DNA from: Solilutibacter silvestris
Lineage (GTDB): Bacteria; Pseudomonadota; Gammaproteobacteria; Xanthomonadales; Xanthomonadaceae
Length of the DNA: 64,000 nt
Assembly: GCF_002895945.1 (NCBI RefSeq)
Contig: NZ_NPZB01000001.1
Coordinates: forward strand, 77,501-141,500
Reading direction: 5' to 3'
How positions within the stretch are numbered: the stretch's first letter is position 1; every line of letters starts with the position of its first letter. Under the pieces are notes generated by a model. That model searched no databases. It was not told where the DNA came from and saw nothing but the letters and a program-made list of their open reading frames with translations. Positions 8,493 to 18,598 of the stretch are shown here, in pieces. The translations under genes and the position numbers were made by a program.

Positions 8493-9728
8493 ATGGCCCG
8501 CCCCAGTCCGTCCCAAGGCACCCTGCTCTACGCCCAATCCGGTGGCGTGACCGCAGTGATCAACACCACCGCTGCCGGCGTCATCAGCGAAGCACGCAGC
8601 CGCAAGGTCAAGGTGCTGGCCGCGCACAACGGCATCCTTGGCGCCTTGAACGACGATTTGTTCGATACCTCCGCGCTCACGCCAACACAACTGCGGATGC
8701 TGGCCCACACCCCGGGCGGCGCCTTCGGCAGTTGCCGGGTCAAGCTGAAATCGCTGGAAGAGGATCGCGCCCGCTACGAACAGTTGCTGGAGACGTTCCG
8801 CCGCCATGACGTGCGTTGGTTCCTCTACAACGGCGGCAACGATTCCGCCGATACCGCATTGAAGGTGTCGCAACTGGCGCAGGAATTCGATTACCCGCTG
8901 ACCTGCATCGGCGTGCCCAAGACCGTCGATAATGATCTTGCCGTCACCGACTGCTGCCCCGGTTTCGGTTCCGCGGCGAAATACACCGCGGTGTCGGTGC
9001 GCGAATGCGCGCTCGACGTCGCCGCGATGGCCAAGACTTCGACCAAGGTCTTCGTGTACGAGGCGATGGGTCGCCACGCCGGCTGGCTGGCCGCAGCGGC
9101 GGGTCTCGCCGGGCGCACGGAAGATGAAGCGCCGCACATCATCCTGTTCCCGGAACGCGCCTACGACGAAGCCGCGTTCCTCGCGCGGGTGCAGGCGGTG
9201 GTCGATCGCGTCGGCTGGTGCGTGGTGGTGGCGAGCGAAGGCATCCGCGATGCCGAGAGCCGTTTCGTCGCCGACGCCGGGGCCTCCAAGGACGCCTTTG
9301 GGCATACCCAACTTGGCGGTGTCGCCGCGTATCTTGCCGGTCGCGTGCAGCAACAGCTCGGCATGAAGGTGCACTGGACACTGCCCGATTACCTGCAACG
9401 CTCGGCGCGCCACATCGCCTCGCAAACCGATTTCGAACAGGCGCGTGCGGTTGGACGCAAGGCAGTGCAATACGCATTGAAGGGCTTGAACGCGACGATG
9501 CCGGTGATCCGCCGCTTGTCCGATTCGCCGTATCGCTGGAAGATCGTGCCGGCGCCGTTGAGCGAGATCGCCAACGCCGAGAAGAAGATGCCGGCGGACT
9601 TCATCCGCGACGATGGTTACGGCATCACCGCGGAAGCGCGTCGCTACCTGCAACCGCTGATCCGCGGCGAAGCTTATCCGCCGTATGCGCGTGACGGGAT
9701 GCCCAAATACCTGGATTTGCATATTTGA
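8493..9728 (+). CDS. pfp: Pyrophosphate-dependent 6-phosphofructokinase
   Basis: A 411-residue group II phosphofructokinase that reversibly phosphorylates fructose-6-phosphate with PPi. PPi use is inferred from GGNDS near the active site (Asp where ATP enzymes have Gly) and from PKTVDND with its Lys. MGRHAGWLA for sugar phosphate binding is present. With a membrane H+-PPase 2.4 kb away and a soluble PPase at 29.9 kb, this window carries three PPi enzymes. Xanthomonads lack the usual ATP-PFK, so this should be the glycolytic/gluconeogenic step. The ATG at 8493 follows the divergent region shared with adk. Confidence 0.93.
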   Translation: MARPSPSQGTLLYAQSGGVTAVINTTAAGVISEARSRKVKVLAAHNGILGALNDDLFDTSALTPTQLRMLAHTPGGAFGSCRVKLKSLEEDRARYEQLLETFRRHDVRWFLYNGGNDSADTALKVSQLAQEFDYPLTCIGVPKTVDNDLAVTDCCPGFGSAAKYTAVSVRECALDVAAMAKTSTKVFVYEAMGRHAGWLAAAAGLAGRTEDEAPHIILFPERAYDEAAFLARVQAVVDRVGWCVVVASEGIRDAESRFVADAGASKDAFGHTQLGGVAAYLAGRVQQQLGMKVHWTLPDYLQRSARHIASQTDFEQARAVGRKAVQYALKGLNATMPVIRRLSDSPYRWKIVPAPLSEIANAEKKMPADFIRDDGYGITAEARRYLQPLIRGEAYPPYARDGMPKYLDLHI

Positions 9729-9732
9729 CAGC

Positions 9733-9767
9733 TTGACGGCGCCCCTACCGACTCGGCTAGAGTCGGT
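9733..9767 (+). promoter_or_regulatory. Possible promoter overlapping a hairpin
   Basis: Just after pfp there is TTGACG (9733-9738) and a perfect 8-bp inverted repeat, ACCGACTC (9747-9754) and GAGTCGGT (9760-9767). TAGAGT inside it could be a -10 element, though 19 bp from the -35. It could be the pfp terminator, lacking a T-run, or the promoter with operator of the following secreted-protein genes. Confidence 0.35.
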
Positions 9768-9791
9768 GCGTTCTTCGGGGGGAAGAGGTCG

Positions 9792-10529
9792 ATGTTGGGG
9801 ATTCGGATCATTGCCTGCGCGTGCGTATTCGCGTGCGTGAATGCTGCTGCGCAAAGCGCATTTCCGGTGCAGGCCGCCGCCAATGCCAGCGGCGATGCTG
9901 CGATACGGATTCCATCGACAACCGCGCCACCTGCCGATGCAGCAGCAAATGCGCCACAGTCGCCCGTACCAACCAAGACGCCCGCGACACCTCCAGAACC
10001 AGTGGGCGCACCAGCGCCATCAGCGGCCCTGACATCGGTACCCGCAGAAAAGGCCGCACCGGCACCCTCAGGAGAATTCCTGGCAGCGGGATTGGCGATC
10101 CCCCTGGCCTCCGACAAGGAATGGTCTTCCGCAGTCCTCAAACCCGGGGATGCCGTCACCATGCATGTCAGCGAAGACGTGATGCTGGATGGACGCATCG
10201 TCATCCCTTCCGGAACCCCGGCCAGCGGTGAGGTCATCGATTCGCAATCCGGCGGCGCTGGCGGTGCACCCGGCAAGTTGTCGGTGTCCGCGCGCTCCAT
10301 CCAATTGGGAGAGCGGGTGATTGCACTGCGCTCGCGACTGTCTGCCGGCAACGGTGTCGGCAAGGATCGTAGCAATGTCTCCATGGCGGTCAGCCTCGCC
10401 GTCGGCGTCTTCGGCTTGTTCGTCAATGGCGGCAGCGTCACGATTCCTGCCGGCACGCCGATGTCGGCGAAGCTCGCGCAGGACACGCCATTCGCATCCA
10501 CCGATTCGCCCGTCACATCTCAACCGTAG
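9792..10529 (+). CDS. Secreted hypothetical protein, Pro/Ala-rich linker plus beta domain
   Basis: I do not recognise a named family with confidence. The 245-residue protein has an N-terminal signal peptide (MLGIRIIACACVFACVNAAAQ), then about 70 residues rich in Ala, Pro and Thr. A C-terminal domain from about residue 95 carries LKPGDAVTMHVSEDV, VIPSGTPASGEV and TIPAGTPMSAKL, repeats of the kind seen in periplasmic beta proteins (TrbI/VirB10-like edges). A hydrophobic segment (MAVSLAVGVFGLFV) lies in between. It is 13 bp upstream of the DUF2846 gene, so the two secreted proteins are probably coexpressed. Confidence 0.7.
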   Translation: MLGIRIIACACVFACVNAAAQSAFPVQAAANASGDAAIRIPSTTAPPADAAANAPQSPVPTKTPATPPEPVGAPAPSAALTSVPAEKAAPAPSGEFLAAGLAIPLASDKEWSSAVLKPGDAVTMHVSEDVMLDGRIVIPSGTPASGEVIDSQSGGAGGAPGKLSVSARSIQLGERVIALRSRLSAGNGVGKDRSNVSMAVSLAVGVFGLFVNGGSVTIPAGTPMSAKLAQDTPFASTDSPVTSQP

Positions 10530-10542
10530 AGGAAATTCACGA

Positions 10543-11169
10543 ATGAAACGCACTCTCGCCGCACTGGCCGTCGCCCTCGTCTGCTCGCTCATCACGCTGC
10601 CGGTCATGGCACAGGGAGCCATCGCCATGCCGATGCAACAGGCAACAACGACCGACCAGGCAATGCCGGTGCAACAAGCACCGACGACCGCACTGCCGGC
10701 AGCCGCGCAAGTACCGACAGCAACACCTGCCCCGGCAACCGCGCAAGCACCGACAGCAACACCTGCCCCGGCAACCGCGCAAGCACCGATAGCAACACCT
10801 GCCCCGGCTGTCGCCAGCACTGAACCGCAAGGCCTCGTCGGCCCCGCTCCGGCGGACAAGGCCCAGATCGTGTTCTTCCGTCCTTCCGGGATGGGAGCGG
10901 CCATCAGTTTCAAGGTGCGCGAAGGCGAGCAGGAATTGGGCAAGTTGGGCAACCGCGACTATTTCATTGTCACTGTGGCACCGGGCAAACATTCCTACGT
11001 CGTACATTCCGAAGCAAAGGACACACTCAACATGGAAGCCGATGCCGGCGAGACCTATTACGTTCGGGGCTCCATGTCGATGGGCTTCATGGTCGGACAT
11101 CCGCACCTTGCACAGTCCGACAAGGCGACATTCGACGGAATATCATCCAAGCTGAGCAAGACCAACTGA
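10543..11169 (+). CDS. DUF2846-domain secreted protein with tandem Pro/Ala/Thr repeats
   Basis: A 208-residue protein with a signal peptide (MKRTLAALAVALVCSLITL, cleavage near MAQ), a low-complexity region of about 75 residues and a C-terminal DUF2846-like domain from about residue 105 (AQIVFFRPSGM, NRDYFIVTVAPGKHSYVVHS, GETYYVRG). The function of the family is unknown. The linker contains three 12-residue repeats encoded by a 36-bp tandem repeat. The start at 10543 has the ribosome-binding site AGAGGA 9 bp upstream. It follows another secreted protein with a similar linker. Confidence 0.82.
   Translation: MKRTLAALAVALVCSLITLPVMAQGAIAMPMQQATTTDQAMPVQQAPTTALPAAAQVPTATPAPATAQAPTATPAPATAQAPIATPAPAVASTEPQGLVGPAPADKAQIVFFRPSGMGAAISFKVREGEQELGKLGNRDYFIVTVAPGKHSYVVHSEAKDTLNMEADAGETYYVRGSMSMGFMVGHPHLAQSDKATFDGISSKLSKTN
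10705..10812 (+). repeat. 36-bp tandem repeat, three copies, inside the DUF2846 gene
   Basis: Copies start at 10705, 10741 and 10777 with the word GCGCAAG and differ by only a few bases. Each encodes a 12-residue unit of the type AQAPTATPAPAT. Near-identity at the DNA level points to recent slippage or duplication and to likely copy-number variation between strains. Confidence 0.9.
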
Positions 11170-11209
11170 TTCATTCGCAACACGGTGCGCATGCTGGCAG
11201 ACTTCCGGC

Positions 11210-11434
11210 ATGCGCACCCTGCAACTCAAGGTCAAGCCGAACGCCCGCACGCAGTCGCTGGTACAAGGCGATAACGGCGTGTGGCTGGCGCAACTGAAAT
11301 CACTGCCAGTGGACGGCAAGGCCAATGCCGAGTTGATCGCGCTGCTGGCCGATCATTTCGATTGCCGCAAGGCCGACATCACCATCAAGGCCGGCGCAAG
11401 TGGACGGATGAAACTGGTGACGATCAGGGATTGA
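11210..11434 (+). CDS. DUF167 (YggU-like) small protein
   Basis: A 74-residue protein that matches the DUF167/UPF0235 family: LQLKVKPNARTQ at the start, a central PVDGKANAELIALLA, and KAGASGRMKLVTI at the end, the typical Lys-rich segment. The biological role is not established. The start at 11210 follows the DUF2846 stop by 40 bp. It converges on the next gene, whose stop is only 3 bp away, leaving no room for a terminator. Confidence 0.85.
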   Translation: MRTLQLKVKPNARTQSLVQGDNGVWLAQLKSLPVDGKANAELIALLADHFDCRKADITIKAGASGRMKLVTIRD

Positions 11435-11437
11435 TCG

Positions 11438-11947
11438 TCACTTGCACGCCTTGCCCTCGACATTGGTGGCGATGGCGTACTGCGGCAACTGGTCGGCACC
11501 GTGACTCTTCAGCGTGTCCTCCTTGCCACCGATGTAGACACGGGCACTCCCCTGGGCATCGAGCTTGGGCGGCACCGCCGTTGACGACGGCTTGCGCCAG
11601 ATCCGCACCACCGCGACCTGCGTCGGGCATTCGGCGCTGTGCACTTCGATCTGGTCATTGAAGATCCAGCCGCCGGCCTTGGTCGGTTTCGCTTCGCCGG
11701 CATCGCGCAGGCGCACGCGGGGGTGGCAGGCCGGATTGGTGTTCACCACTTCCGACAGATAGGGCGATGCCGCCTTGCCGGTGAACTGGCCTTCGATGCG
11801 CGCGCAGGCTTCGGGGATGGTGCGCAAGGTGTGGCGCACGCCGATGGCCTGCGGCTTGCCGGGATCGCGGCGGATTTCCGGCGTTTCCGCGGCATGGAGG
11901 GTGAAACTGGCGACGCACAGCGCCGCGAAAACGATGAGATGGCGCAT
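11438..11947 (-). CDS. Secreted hypothetical protein
   Basis: A 169-residue protein with a clear Sec signal (MRHLIVFAALCVASFTLHA, cleavage before AET). The mature part has three cysteines in motifs like EACARIEG, NPACHPRV and SAECPTQVAVVRIW, plus a terminal KACK, suggesting disulfides in the periplasm. I do not recognise the family. The ATG at 11947 is preferred over the ATG at 12001 because only it puts the signal peptide at the terminus. It is divergent from hppA. Confidence 0.7.
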   Translation of the reverse strand: MRHLIVFAALCVASFTLHAAETPEIRRDPGKPQAIGVRHTLRTIPEACARIEGQFTGKAASPYLSEVVNTNPACHPRVRLRDAGEAKPTKAGGWIFNDQIEVHSAECPTQVAVVRIWRKPSSTAVPPKLDAQGSARVYIGGKEDTLKSHGADQLPQYAIATNVEGKACK

Positions 11948-12110
11948 GACGATTTTCCATGGCTGCGTTGCGGTGATGGCAATCAGGCTGCCATGGACCA
12001 CCTGAACGTTTTATTGCGCCACAACAAAGCCGGTCGCCGCGCTGTGCGATAGTCGATGCAGCTGCCGTTCATCTACCTACGTCATACCCACCCAACCTAC
12101 GGGAGGCTTC

Positions 12111-14612
<2,502 letters not shown>

Positions 14613-14640
14613 GGAATTTCACGCACATCGATGCAATGAC

Positions 14641-14668
14641 AGACCCCGGGCAACCGGGGTCTTCTTGT
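14641..14668 (+). terminator. Rho-independent-type terminator after hppA
   Basis: AGACCCCGG (14641-14649) pairs with CCGGGGTCT (14654-14662) around a GCAA loop, followed by the T-rich TCTTGT. It sits between hppA and the convergent aquaporin gene and could serve both. Confidence 0.75.
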
Positions 14669-14680
14669 CGCACGGATCAC

Positions 14681-15358
14681 TCAGCCCTGTTCGTCTAAGC
14701 GGGTTTGTGGATCAAGCAGCGTGGCGACCAACAGACCTGTCGCACCACCCAGCAATTGCGCCAGCACGAATCCACCGATGTCGTCGGGACGAATCCCGGC
14801 GAACGTCTGCGTGAGCGATCGCGCGATGGTGACCGCGGGATTCGCGAAGGATGTGCTGGCGGTGAACCAGTACGCCGCGAAGATGTAACTCGCCACCAAT
14901 GCCGGCACCGCGGCCGGACGCCGCCTGATCCCGAGCAGGATGGTCAGGACCAGTCCGAAGGTCGCGACCGCTTCGCTCAACCATTGCGCTGCGCCAGTAC
15001 GCACATGGGTTCCGGGCTGGATCAGCGCAAGACCGAACATCGCGTGCGCCAGCATCACGCCAATGATCGCTGCAACGATCTGGACGGCGATGTAGGCCAC
15101 GGCCTCCATGGTCGAGATTTCGCCACGCATGCACATGAGCAAGGTGACCACGGGATTGAAGTGCGCGCCGGAAATGGGCCCCAGCACGACGATCAATACG
15201 TACAGGATTCCTGCGGTGGCACCTGCGTTCGCCAGCAATGCGATCGCCGCGTTTCCTTGCGACAGATTGACTGCCATGACCCCCGAACCGACCACGGTGG
15301 CCAGCAGCAACATCGTGCCGATGAACTCGGCCAACAACTTGCGACGCAACGTGATCAC
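14681..15358 (-). CDS. aqpS: Aquaporin-family channel of an ars operon (AqpS-like)
   Basis: A 225-residue MIP-family channel with six predicted membrane helices and the two half-helix signatures in variant settings, HFNPVVT and FANPAVT. In ars operons such channels stand in for the ArsB/Acr3 pump and let arsenite, produced from arsenate by ArsC, leave down its gradient. It is the last gene of arsR-arsI-arsC-aqpS, and its start overlaps the arsC stop by 4 nt. No ArsB or Acr3 gene is in the window. A plain glycerol or water channel is less likely in this context. Confidence 0.85.
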   Translation of the reverse strand: MITLRRKLLAEFIGTMLLLATVVGSGVMAVNLSQGNAAIALLANAGATAGILYVLIVVLGPISGAHFNPVVTLLMCMRGEISTMEAVAYIAVQIVAAIIGVMLAHAMFGLALIQPGTHVRTGAAQWLSEAVATFGLVLTILLGIRRRPAAVPALVASYIFAAYWFTASTSFANPAVTIARSLTQTFAGIRPDDIGGFVLAQLLGGATGLLVATLLDPQTRLDEQG

Positions 15359-15738
15359 AACGTCGCCAGCAAGGCTTTGACGCGCGCCGAGATTTCATCG
15401 CGCACGGCGCGATAATCGGCATCGTCCATGTGCTTGGGATCCGGCAACGCCCAATCCTCGCGGCGTTTGGCCGGAACCCACGGACAGTTGTCGCCACAAC
15501 CCATCGTCACCACGGCATCGAATTCGCCATCGATCTCGTCCAGCGATTTCGATGCGTGCCGGGACAAGTCGTAACCGATCTCGCCCATGAAGCGAATCGC
15601 CTTGGGATTGATCACGCCCGATGGCTTGGAGCCGGCACTGAGCGCCTCGACGCCATCGCCACCGTGGATGCGAGCGAACGCCTCCGCCATCTGGCTGCGA
15701 TTGGAGTTCTCGACGCAGACGAACAGGACACGTTTCAT
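15355..15738 (-). CDS. arsC: Arsenate reductase ArsC, low-molecular-weight phosphatase type
   Basis: A 127-residue reductase of the LMW protein tyrosine phosphatase fold. The P-loop is CVENSNRS, with Cys8 and Arg14 forming CX5R. Two further cysteines, Cys81 and Cys85 in MGCGDNCPW, sit where thioredoxin-coupled ArsC enzymes carry their relay cysteines, so electrons are expected from thioredoxin. The late Asp segment LPDPKHMDD is conserved. It reduces arsenate to arsenite. It lies 33 bp after arsI and overlaps aqpS. Confidence 0.93.
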   Translation of the reverse strand: MKRVLFVCVENSNRSQMAEAFARIHGGDGVEALSAGSKPSGVINPKAIRFMGEIGYDLSRHASKSLDEIDGEFDAVVTMGCGDNCPWVPAKRREDWALPDPKHMDDADYRAVRDEISARVKALLATL

Positions 15739-15771
15739 GGGATCAGACTCATATCAAGTCAAGGCCAAGGA

Positions 15772-16260
15772 TCAGCAGCAGCCGGACTGCGGCGCGCAAC
15801 AGGACGTGGCCTGTTCCGGGCGCGGCTTCATCGATGACACATCGGGGCTGCAGACTGCGCCATCGGTCGCGCATGGGGCGTCGCCGGCGTGGTAGGTGGT
15901 GGCTTCGCCGAAGGTATGGAACGTCTCCCAGCGCGTGCCTTGCGGATCTTCCGTCCACAGCTTGTCCGACTGCGCGTAGCAGCAGATCGTGGCCTCTTCC
16001 GGTACACCGGTGCCGCCCGCGGCATCGAGACGCCGGCCGATCGTTGCCAAGGCCTCGGCGCTGTCGACCTGGAAGCCCAGGTGGTCGATGCCCTGCGCCC
16101 CGCCAGTGGTGGAGATTGCGAAATTCACCTGCGGATCCTCCAGCATCCACTTCGCGTAATCGGGCTTGAGCACGGCGGGCGGCGTCGCGAACAACTCGGA
16201 ATAAAAGCGGATGCTGGCGGCAAGGTCGGCAACGTTGAGGTGCACATGAAAACGATTCAC
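15772..16260 (-). CDS. arsI: ArsI/CadI-family VOC metalloenzyme (organoarsenical C-As lyase or Cd-binding protein)
   Basis: A 162-residue vicinal-oxygen-chelate protein. Metal ligands are suggested by FHVHLNV (His5/His7), GIDHLGF (His60) and WETF (Glu112). The vicinal pair Cys93-Cys94 (TICCYAQ) is the feature that binds trivalent arsenicals in ArsI. The C terminus carries two more CC pairs (154-155 and 161-162), an unusual thiol-rich tail. The start is taken as the GTG at 16260, with AAAGGAG 7 bp upstream and a 4-nt overlap with arsR. ArsI oxidatively removes the methyl or aromatic group of As(III) organics; CadI proteins are close relatives, so the exact substrate is uncertain. Confidence 0.85.
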   Translation of the reverse strand: MNRFHVHLNVADLAASIRFYSELFATPPAVLKPDYAKWMLEDPQVNFAISTTGGAQGIDHLGFQVDSAEALATIGRRLDAAGGTGVPEEATICCYAQSDKLWTEDPQGTRWETFHTFGEATTYHAGDAPCATDGAVCSPDVSSMKPRPEQATSCCAPQSGCC

Positions 16261-16598
16261 TTGGAAGCTCCTTTCCTGCTGGGTTTGCAAACAGACACGG
16301 GGCCGCATGCGCCGGAGCCGGCACAGCATTTTTCGGTGAGAAAGGCGATCAACGCGTTCATCTGCTTGTAGTCGGCGCTGACGCGGATCACCCGGCCTTC
16401 GCGCTGGTCATTCACGAGGCCAGCGGCGCGCAACACGTTGAGATGTGCGGTCAGGGTGGCGGCGGGCGTGTCCAGCCGTTCCCGCAACTCGCCGACGGCC
16501 AGCCCATCCGGCCCGGCCTGGACCAGCGCGCGGAATGCGGCCAGCCGTGTTTCATGGCTCAGGGCGTTGAGGGCGGAAACGGCGCTGGCGTTCTTCAT
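16257..16598 (-). CDS. arsR: ArsR-family metalloregulator
   Basis: A 113-residue winged-helix repressor. The N-terminal ALSHETRLAAFRALV and the recognition helix region TPAATLTAHLNVLRAAGLV are typical. Cys91-Cys92 and Cys98, after the last helix (TEKCCAGSGACGP), form a C-terminal As(III) site of the kind described for some proteobacterial ArsR proteins; no cysteines lie in the classical DNA-recognition-helix position. It should repress its own operon until As(III) binds. It is the first gene of the operon, and a dyad operator covers its start codon. Confidence 0.92.
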   Translation of the reverse strand: MKNASAVSALNALSHETRLAAFRALVQAGPDGLAVGELRERLDTPAATLTAHLNVLRAAGLVNDQREGRVIRVSADYKQMNALIAFLTEKCCAGSGACGPVSVCKPSRKGASK

Positions 16599-16620
16599 AT
16601 TTCCATTATTCTGGAAATAT
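16597..16620. promoter_or_regulatory. Probable ArsR operator
   Basis: Perfect inverted repeat ATATTTCC (16597-16604) and GGAAATAT (16613-16620) with an 8-bp AT-rich centre, followed by a further half site GGAAAT at 16621-16626. It overlaps the arsR ATG, so bound repressor would block early elongation or initiation. A possible -10 (CATAAT on the minus strand, near 16630) lies just upstream. Confidence 0.65.
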
Positions 16621-16646
16621 GGAAATTATGCAACTCCCCCGCGCGG

Positions 16647-17420
16647 CTAGCCCCAGCCGAACGAATCCATCGACAGCGTGCCGTGGGTCATTCCGCCTTC
16701 GATCAATGAAGCGACATCTGCATCATCACTGGCGCCCAACGCCACCAGCAGCGGCAGGAAATGTTCCTCCGTCGGATGCGCTCGCGTGGCATGCGGCGCA
16801 CGCCGCCGATAGTCGAGCAGCCCTTCGACGTCGCGTTGCGCAACTGCGGCGCCCACCCACTCGACGAATGCCTGCGCGTATTCCGGATCGGAAAGGTGCT
16901 GGCGCAATTCGTACAAGTTGTGGGTGAGACTGCCGGAACCGATCACCAGCACGCCCTGTTCGCGCAACGGCGCCAGCGCGCGCCCAAGCCGCAACGCGCC
17001 TTCAGTATCGAGGTCATGCGGCATCGATACCTGAACCACCGGGATGTCGCCCTGCGGACGCAGATGCCGCAGTGGCACCCAGGCGCCGTGATCGAGTCCG
17101 CGATGATCATTCGCCGCGACCGCGAAACCGGCATCCTTGAGCAAGCGCGACACCTCCTGCGCAAGCTGCGGATCACCCGCAACGGGATAGTGCAGCTGGT
17201 ACAACGGCGCCGGAAATCCACCGAAATCATGTATGGTTTCCAGCGTCGTCGCAGCGGTCACCTGCACGCCGCGTGTCTGCCAATGCGGCGACACCACCAC
17301 GATCGCGCGCACCCCATCCAATGTTTCGCCAAGACGCGCAAGTTTCGGTCCGAGCAGGCCCGGTTCCAACGCGAACATTGGTGAACCGTGGGAAATGAAC
17401 AATGCAGGCGTGCGTGACAT
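16647..17420 (-). CDS. ygiD: DODA-type extradiol aromatic ring-opening dioxygenase (YgiD-like)
   Basis: A 257-residue class III extradiol dioxygenase-like protein of the LigB/DODA family. ISHGSP (His near residue 11), VVSPHW, GLDHGAWVPL and SLTHNLYE supply the metal-binding and catalytic His residues. E. coli YgiD opens the ring of DOPA at the 4,5 position; the native substrate is unclear. The start at 17420 gives MSRTPALFISHGSP; the 9-residue upstream extension is less likely. It is followed upstream by an NAD(P)-binding protein and DoxX on the same strand, probably one transcript from the region opposite lysR. Confidence 0.88.
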   Translation of the reverse strand: MSRTPALFISHGSPMFALEPGLLGPKLARLGETLDGVRAIVVVSPHWQTRGVQVTAATTLETIHDFGGFPAPLYQLHYPVAGDPQLAQEVSRLLKDAGFAVAANDHRGLDHGAWVPLRHLRPQGDIPVVQVSMPHDLDTEGALRLGRALAPLREQGVLVIGSGSLTHNLYELRQHLSDPEYAQAFVEWVGAAVAQRDVEGLLDYRRRAPHATRAHPTEEHFLPLLVALGASDDADVASLIEGGMTHGTLSMDSFGWG

Positions 17421-17436
17421 GGCGAATCCAGCGTGA

Positions 17437-18042
17437 TCAGTTTGCAACTGTGAAGCGGCGGCCGGCGTGCGCGGATTTTTCCAACTCGTCGACGACCGCG
17501 ACGGCGAAATCCTCCGCGCTGATGGAATCGCCGATGGGGTTGTCGCTGCCCAGGCGATAGCGACCGCTGCGCTCGCCGGGCGCGATCATCGGCGCGGGCG
17601 ACAGGAACGTCCATGCCAGCCCCTTGGACGCACGATACGCATCGAGCACGTCGGACAACGTCGCCGCCTCCTTGTAATAGATTGCCGGGAACCCGGGCGT
17701 GTCCTTGAGCTGCACGCCGTCCACTTCCAGTGAACCGGCGCCGCCAACCACAAGCATTCGACCGTTCGGTTGCGCGGCGATGAGGTCGCGATGCGCCTGC
17801 AGGTACGAATCATGCGAACCGCCAGTGCGATCCGGTGGCACGGCAATGACGGTGGCGTCGGAACCGTTGACTGCACCGACGATCACGGGTGTGTCAGCGA
17901 GTTCCGCAGCCTGCGCCTTCGTTGCGCCAGCGACAGCTGTTCCCGCGCGGCTGATGGCGGTCACCGTGTGACCACGGCGAGCGGCTTCGGCGACGACCCG
18001 CGAACCGATCATGCCGGTGGCGCCAATGACGGTGATGTTCAT
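17437..18042 (-). CDS. NAD(P)H-binding SDR-like protein (NmrA/YwnB type)
   Basis: A 201-residue atypical SDR with the nucleotide-binding motif IGATGMIGSRV (residues 5-15) and VVGGAGSLEV in the middle. There is no classical YxxxK catalytic pair in the usual place, though YYKEA could serve. Such proteins are often NADPH-dependent quinone or flavin reductases or redox sensors. It lies between DoxX (31 bp upstream) and the DODA-type dioxygenase (16 bp downstream), which suggests a shared role in electrophile or quinone metabolism. Confidence 0.82.
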   Translation of the reverse strand: MNITVIGATGMIGSRVVAEAARRGHTVTAISRAGTAVAGATKAQAAELADTPVIVGAVNGSDATVIAVPPDRTGGSHDSYLQAHRDLIAAQPNGRMLVVGGAGSLEVDGVQLKDTPGFPAIYYKEAATLSDVLDAYRASKGLAWTFLSPAPMIAPGERSGRYRLGSDNPIGDSISAEDFAVAVVDELEKSAHAGRRFTVAN

Positions 18043-18073
18043 GTGTTTTCTCCTGTCGAAAGGGATGGATACA

Positions 18074-18460
18074 TCATTTGCTCTTGCGCGAACGCAGGGC
18101 ATCGATGCTGTACGCACCGGCGCCATTGGCGAACAGCACCAGGAAGCCGCCGGCCATGGCGATGTTCTTCCAGAAATTGATCGCCTGCATCTGGTCGGCG
18201 AAGTTGTGGTGGAAGACCAGCGCCGAGATCACCGAGAACCCGGCCAGCGCCAGCGCGACCCAGCGGGTGAAGAGGCCGCCGAGGATGGCGAGGCCACCGC
18301 CGAGTTCGGTCAGGATGACCAGCGGCAGCAACGCGCCCGGCAGACCTGCCGATTCCATGTAGTGCTGGGTCCCGGCGTAGGCGGCGATCTTGCCGACACC
18401 GGAGATGATGAAGATCAGCGACAGGCCGACGCGGCCGAGCAGAGTGGCGAAATTGTTCAC
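18074..18460 (-). CDS. DoxX-family membrane protein
   Basis: A 128-residue protein with four predicted membrane helices and the DoxX pattern: GRVGLSLIFIISGVGKI, then LVILTELGGGLAILGG and INFWKNIAMAGGFL. DoxX proteins are linked to quinone redox and thiol stress in various bacteria; the molecular activity here is unknown. It is the first gene of the leftward set and faces lysR across 138 bp. Confidence 0.9.
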   Translation of the reverse strand: MNNFATLLGRVGLSLIFIISGVGKIAAYAGTQHYMESAGLPGALLPLVILTELGGGLAILGGLFTRWVALALAGFSVISALVFHHNFADQMQAINFWKNIAMAGGFLVLFANGAGAYSIDALRSRKSK

Positions 18461-18553
18461 GCTGTGGGACTCCCGAAGTGGATTGCATGGAAACCAGCGG
18501 ACAGGCCGCTGGACTTGAGGCCACTGTATTGGTCATAGCGACCGGAATAAACA

Positions 18554-18579
18554 TCGTTTCAATTGACAGATTGGATCGA
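18554..18579. promoter_or_regulatory. Candidate LysR-regulator binding site
   Basis: Imperfect dyad TCGTTTCAAT (18554-18563) and ATTGGATCGA (18570-18579), matching at 8 of 10 positions around a 6-bp centre. It lies 20 bp before the lysR start in the region between lysR and doxX, and overlaps a TTGACA (18563-18568). This is the usual position for autoregulation and control of the divergent genes. Confidence 0.5.
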
Positions 18580-18598
18580 ATATCGGAACAATCCTGCG

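Noticed and set aside
7812-9854. 680-residue minus-strand frame containing adk
   Set aside because: Only the part from 8390 down is Adk; the rest is the reverse strand of pfp.
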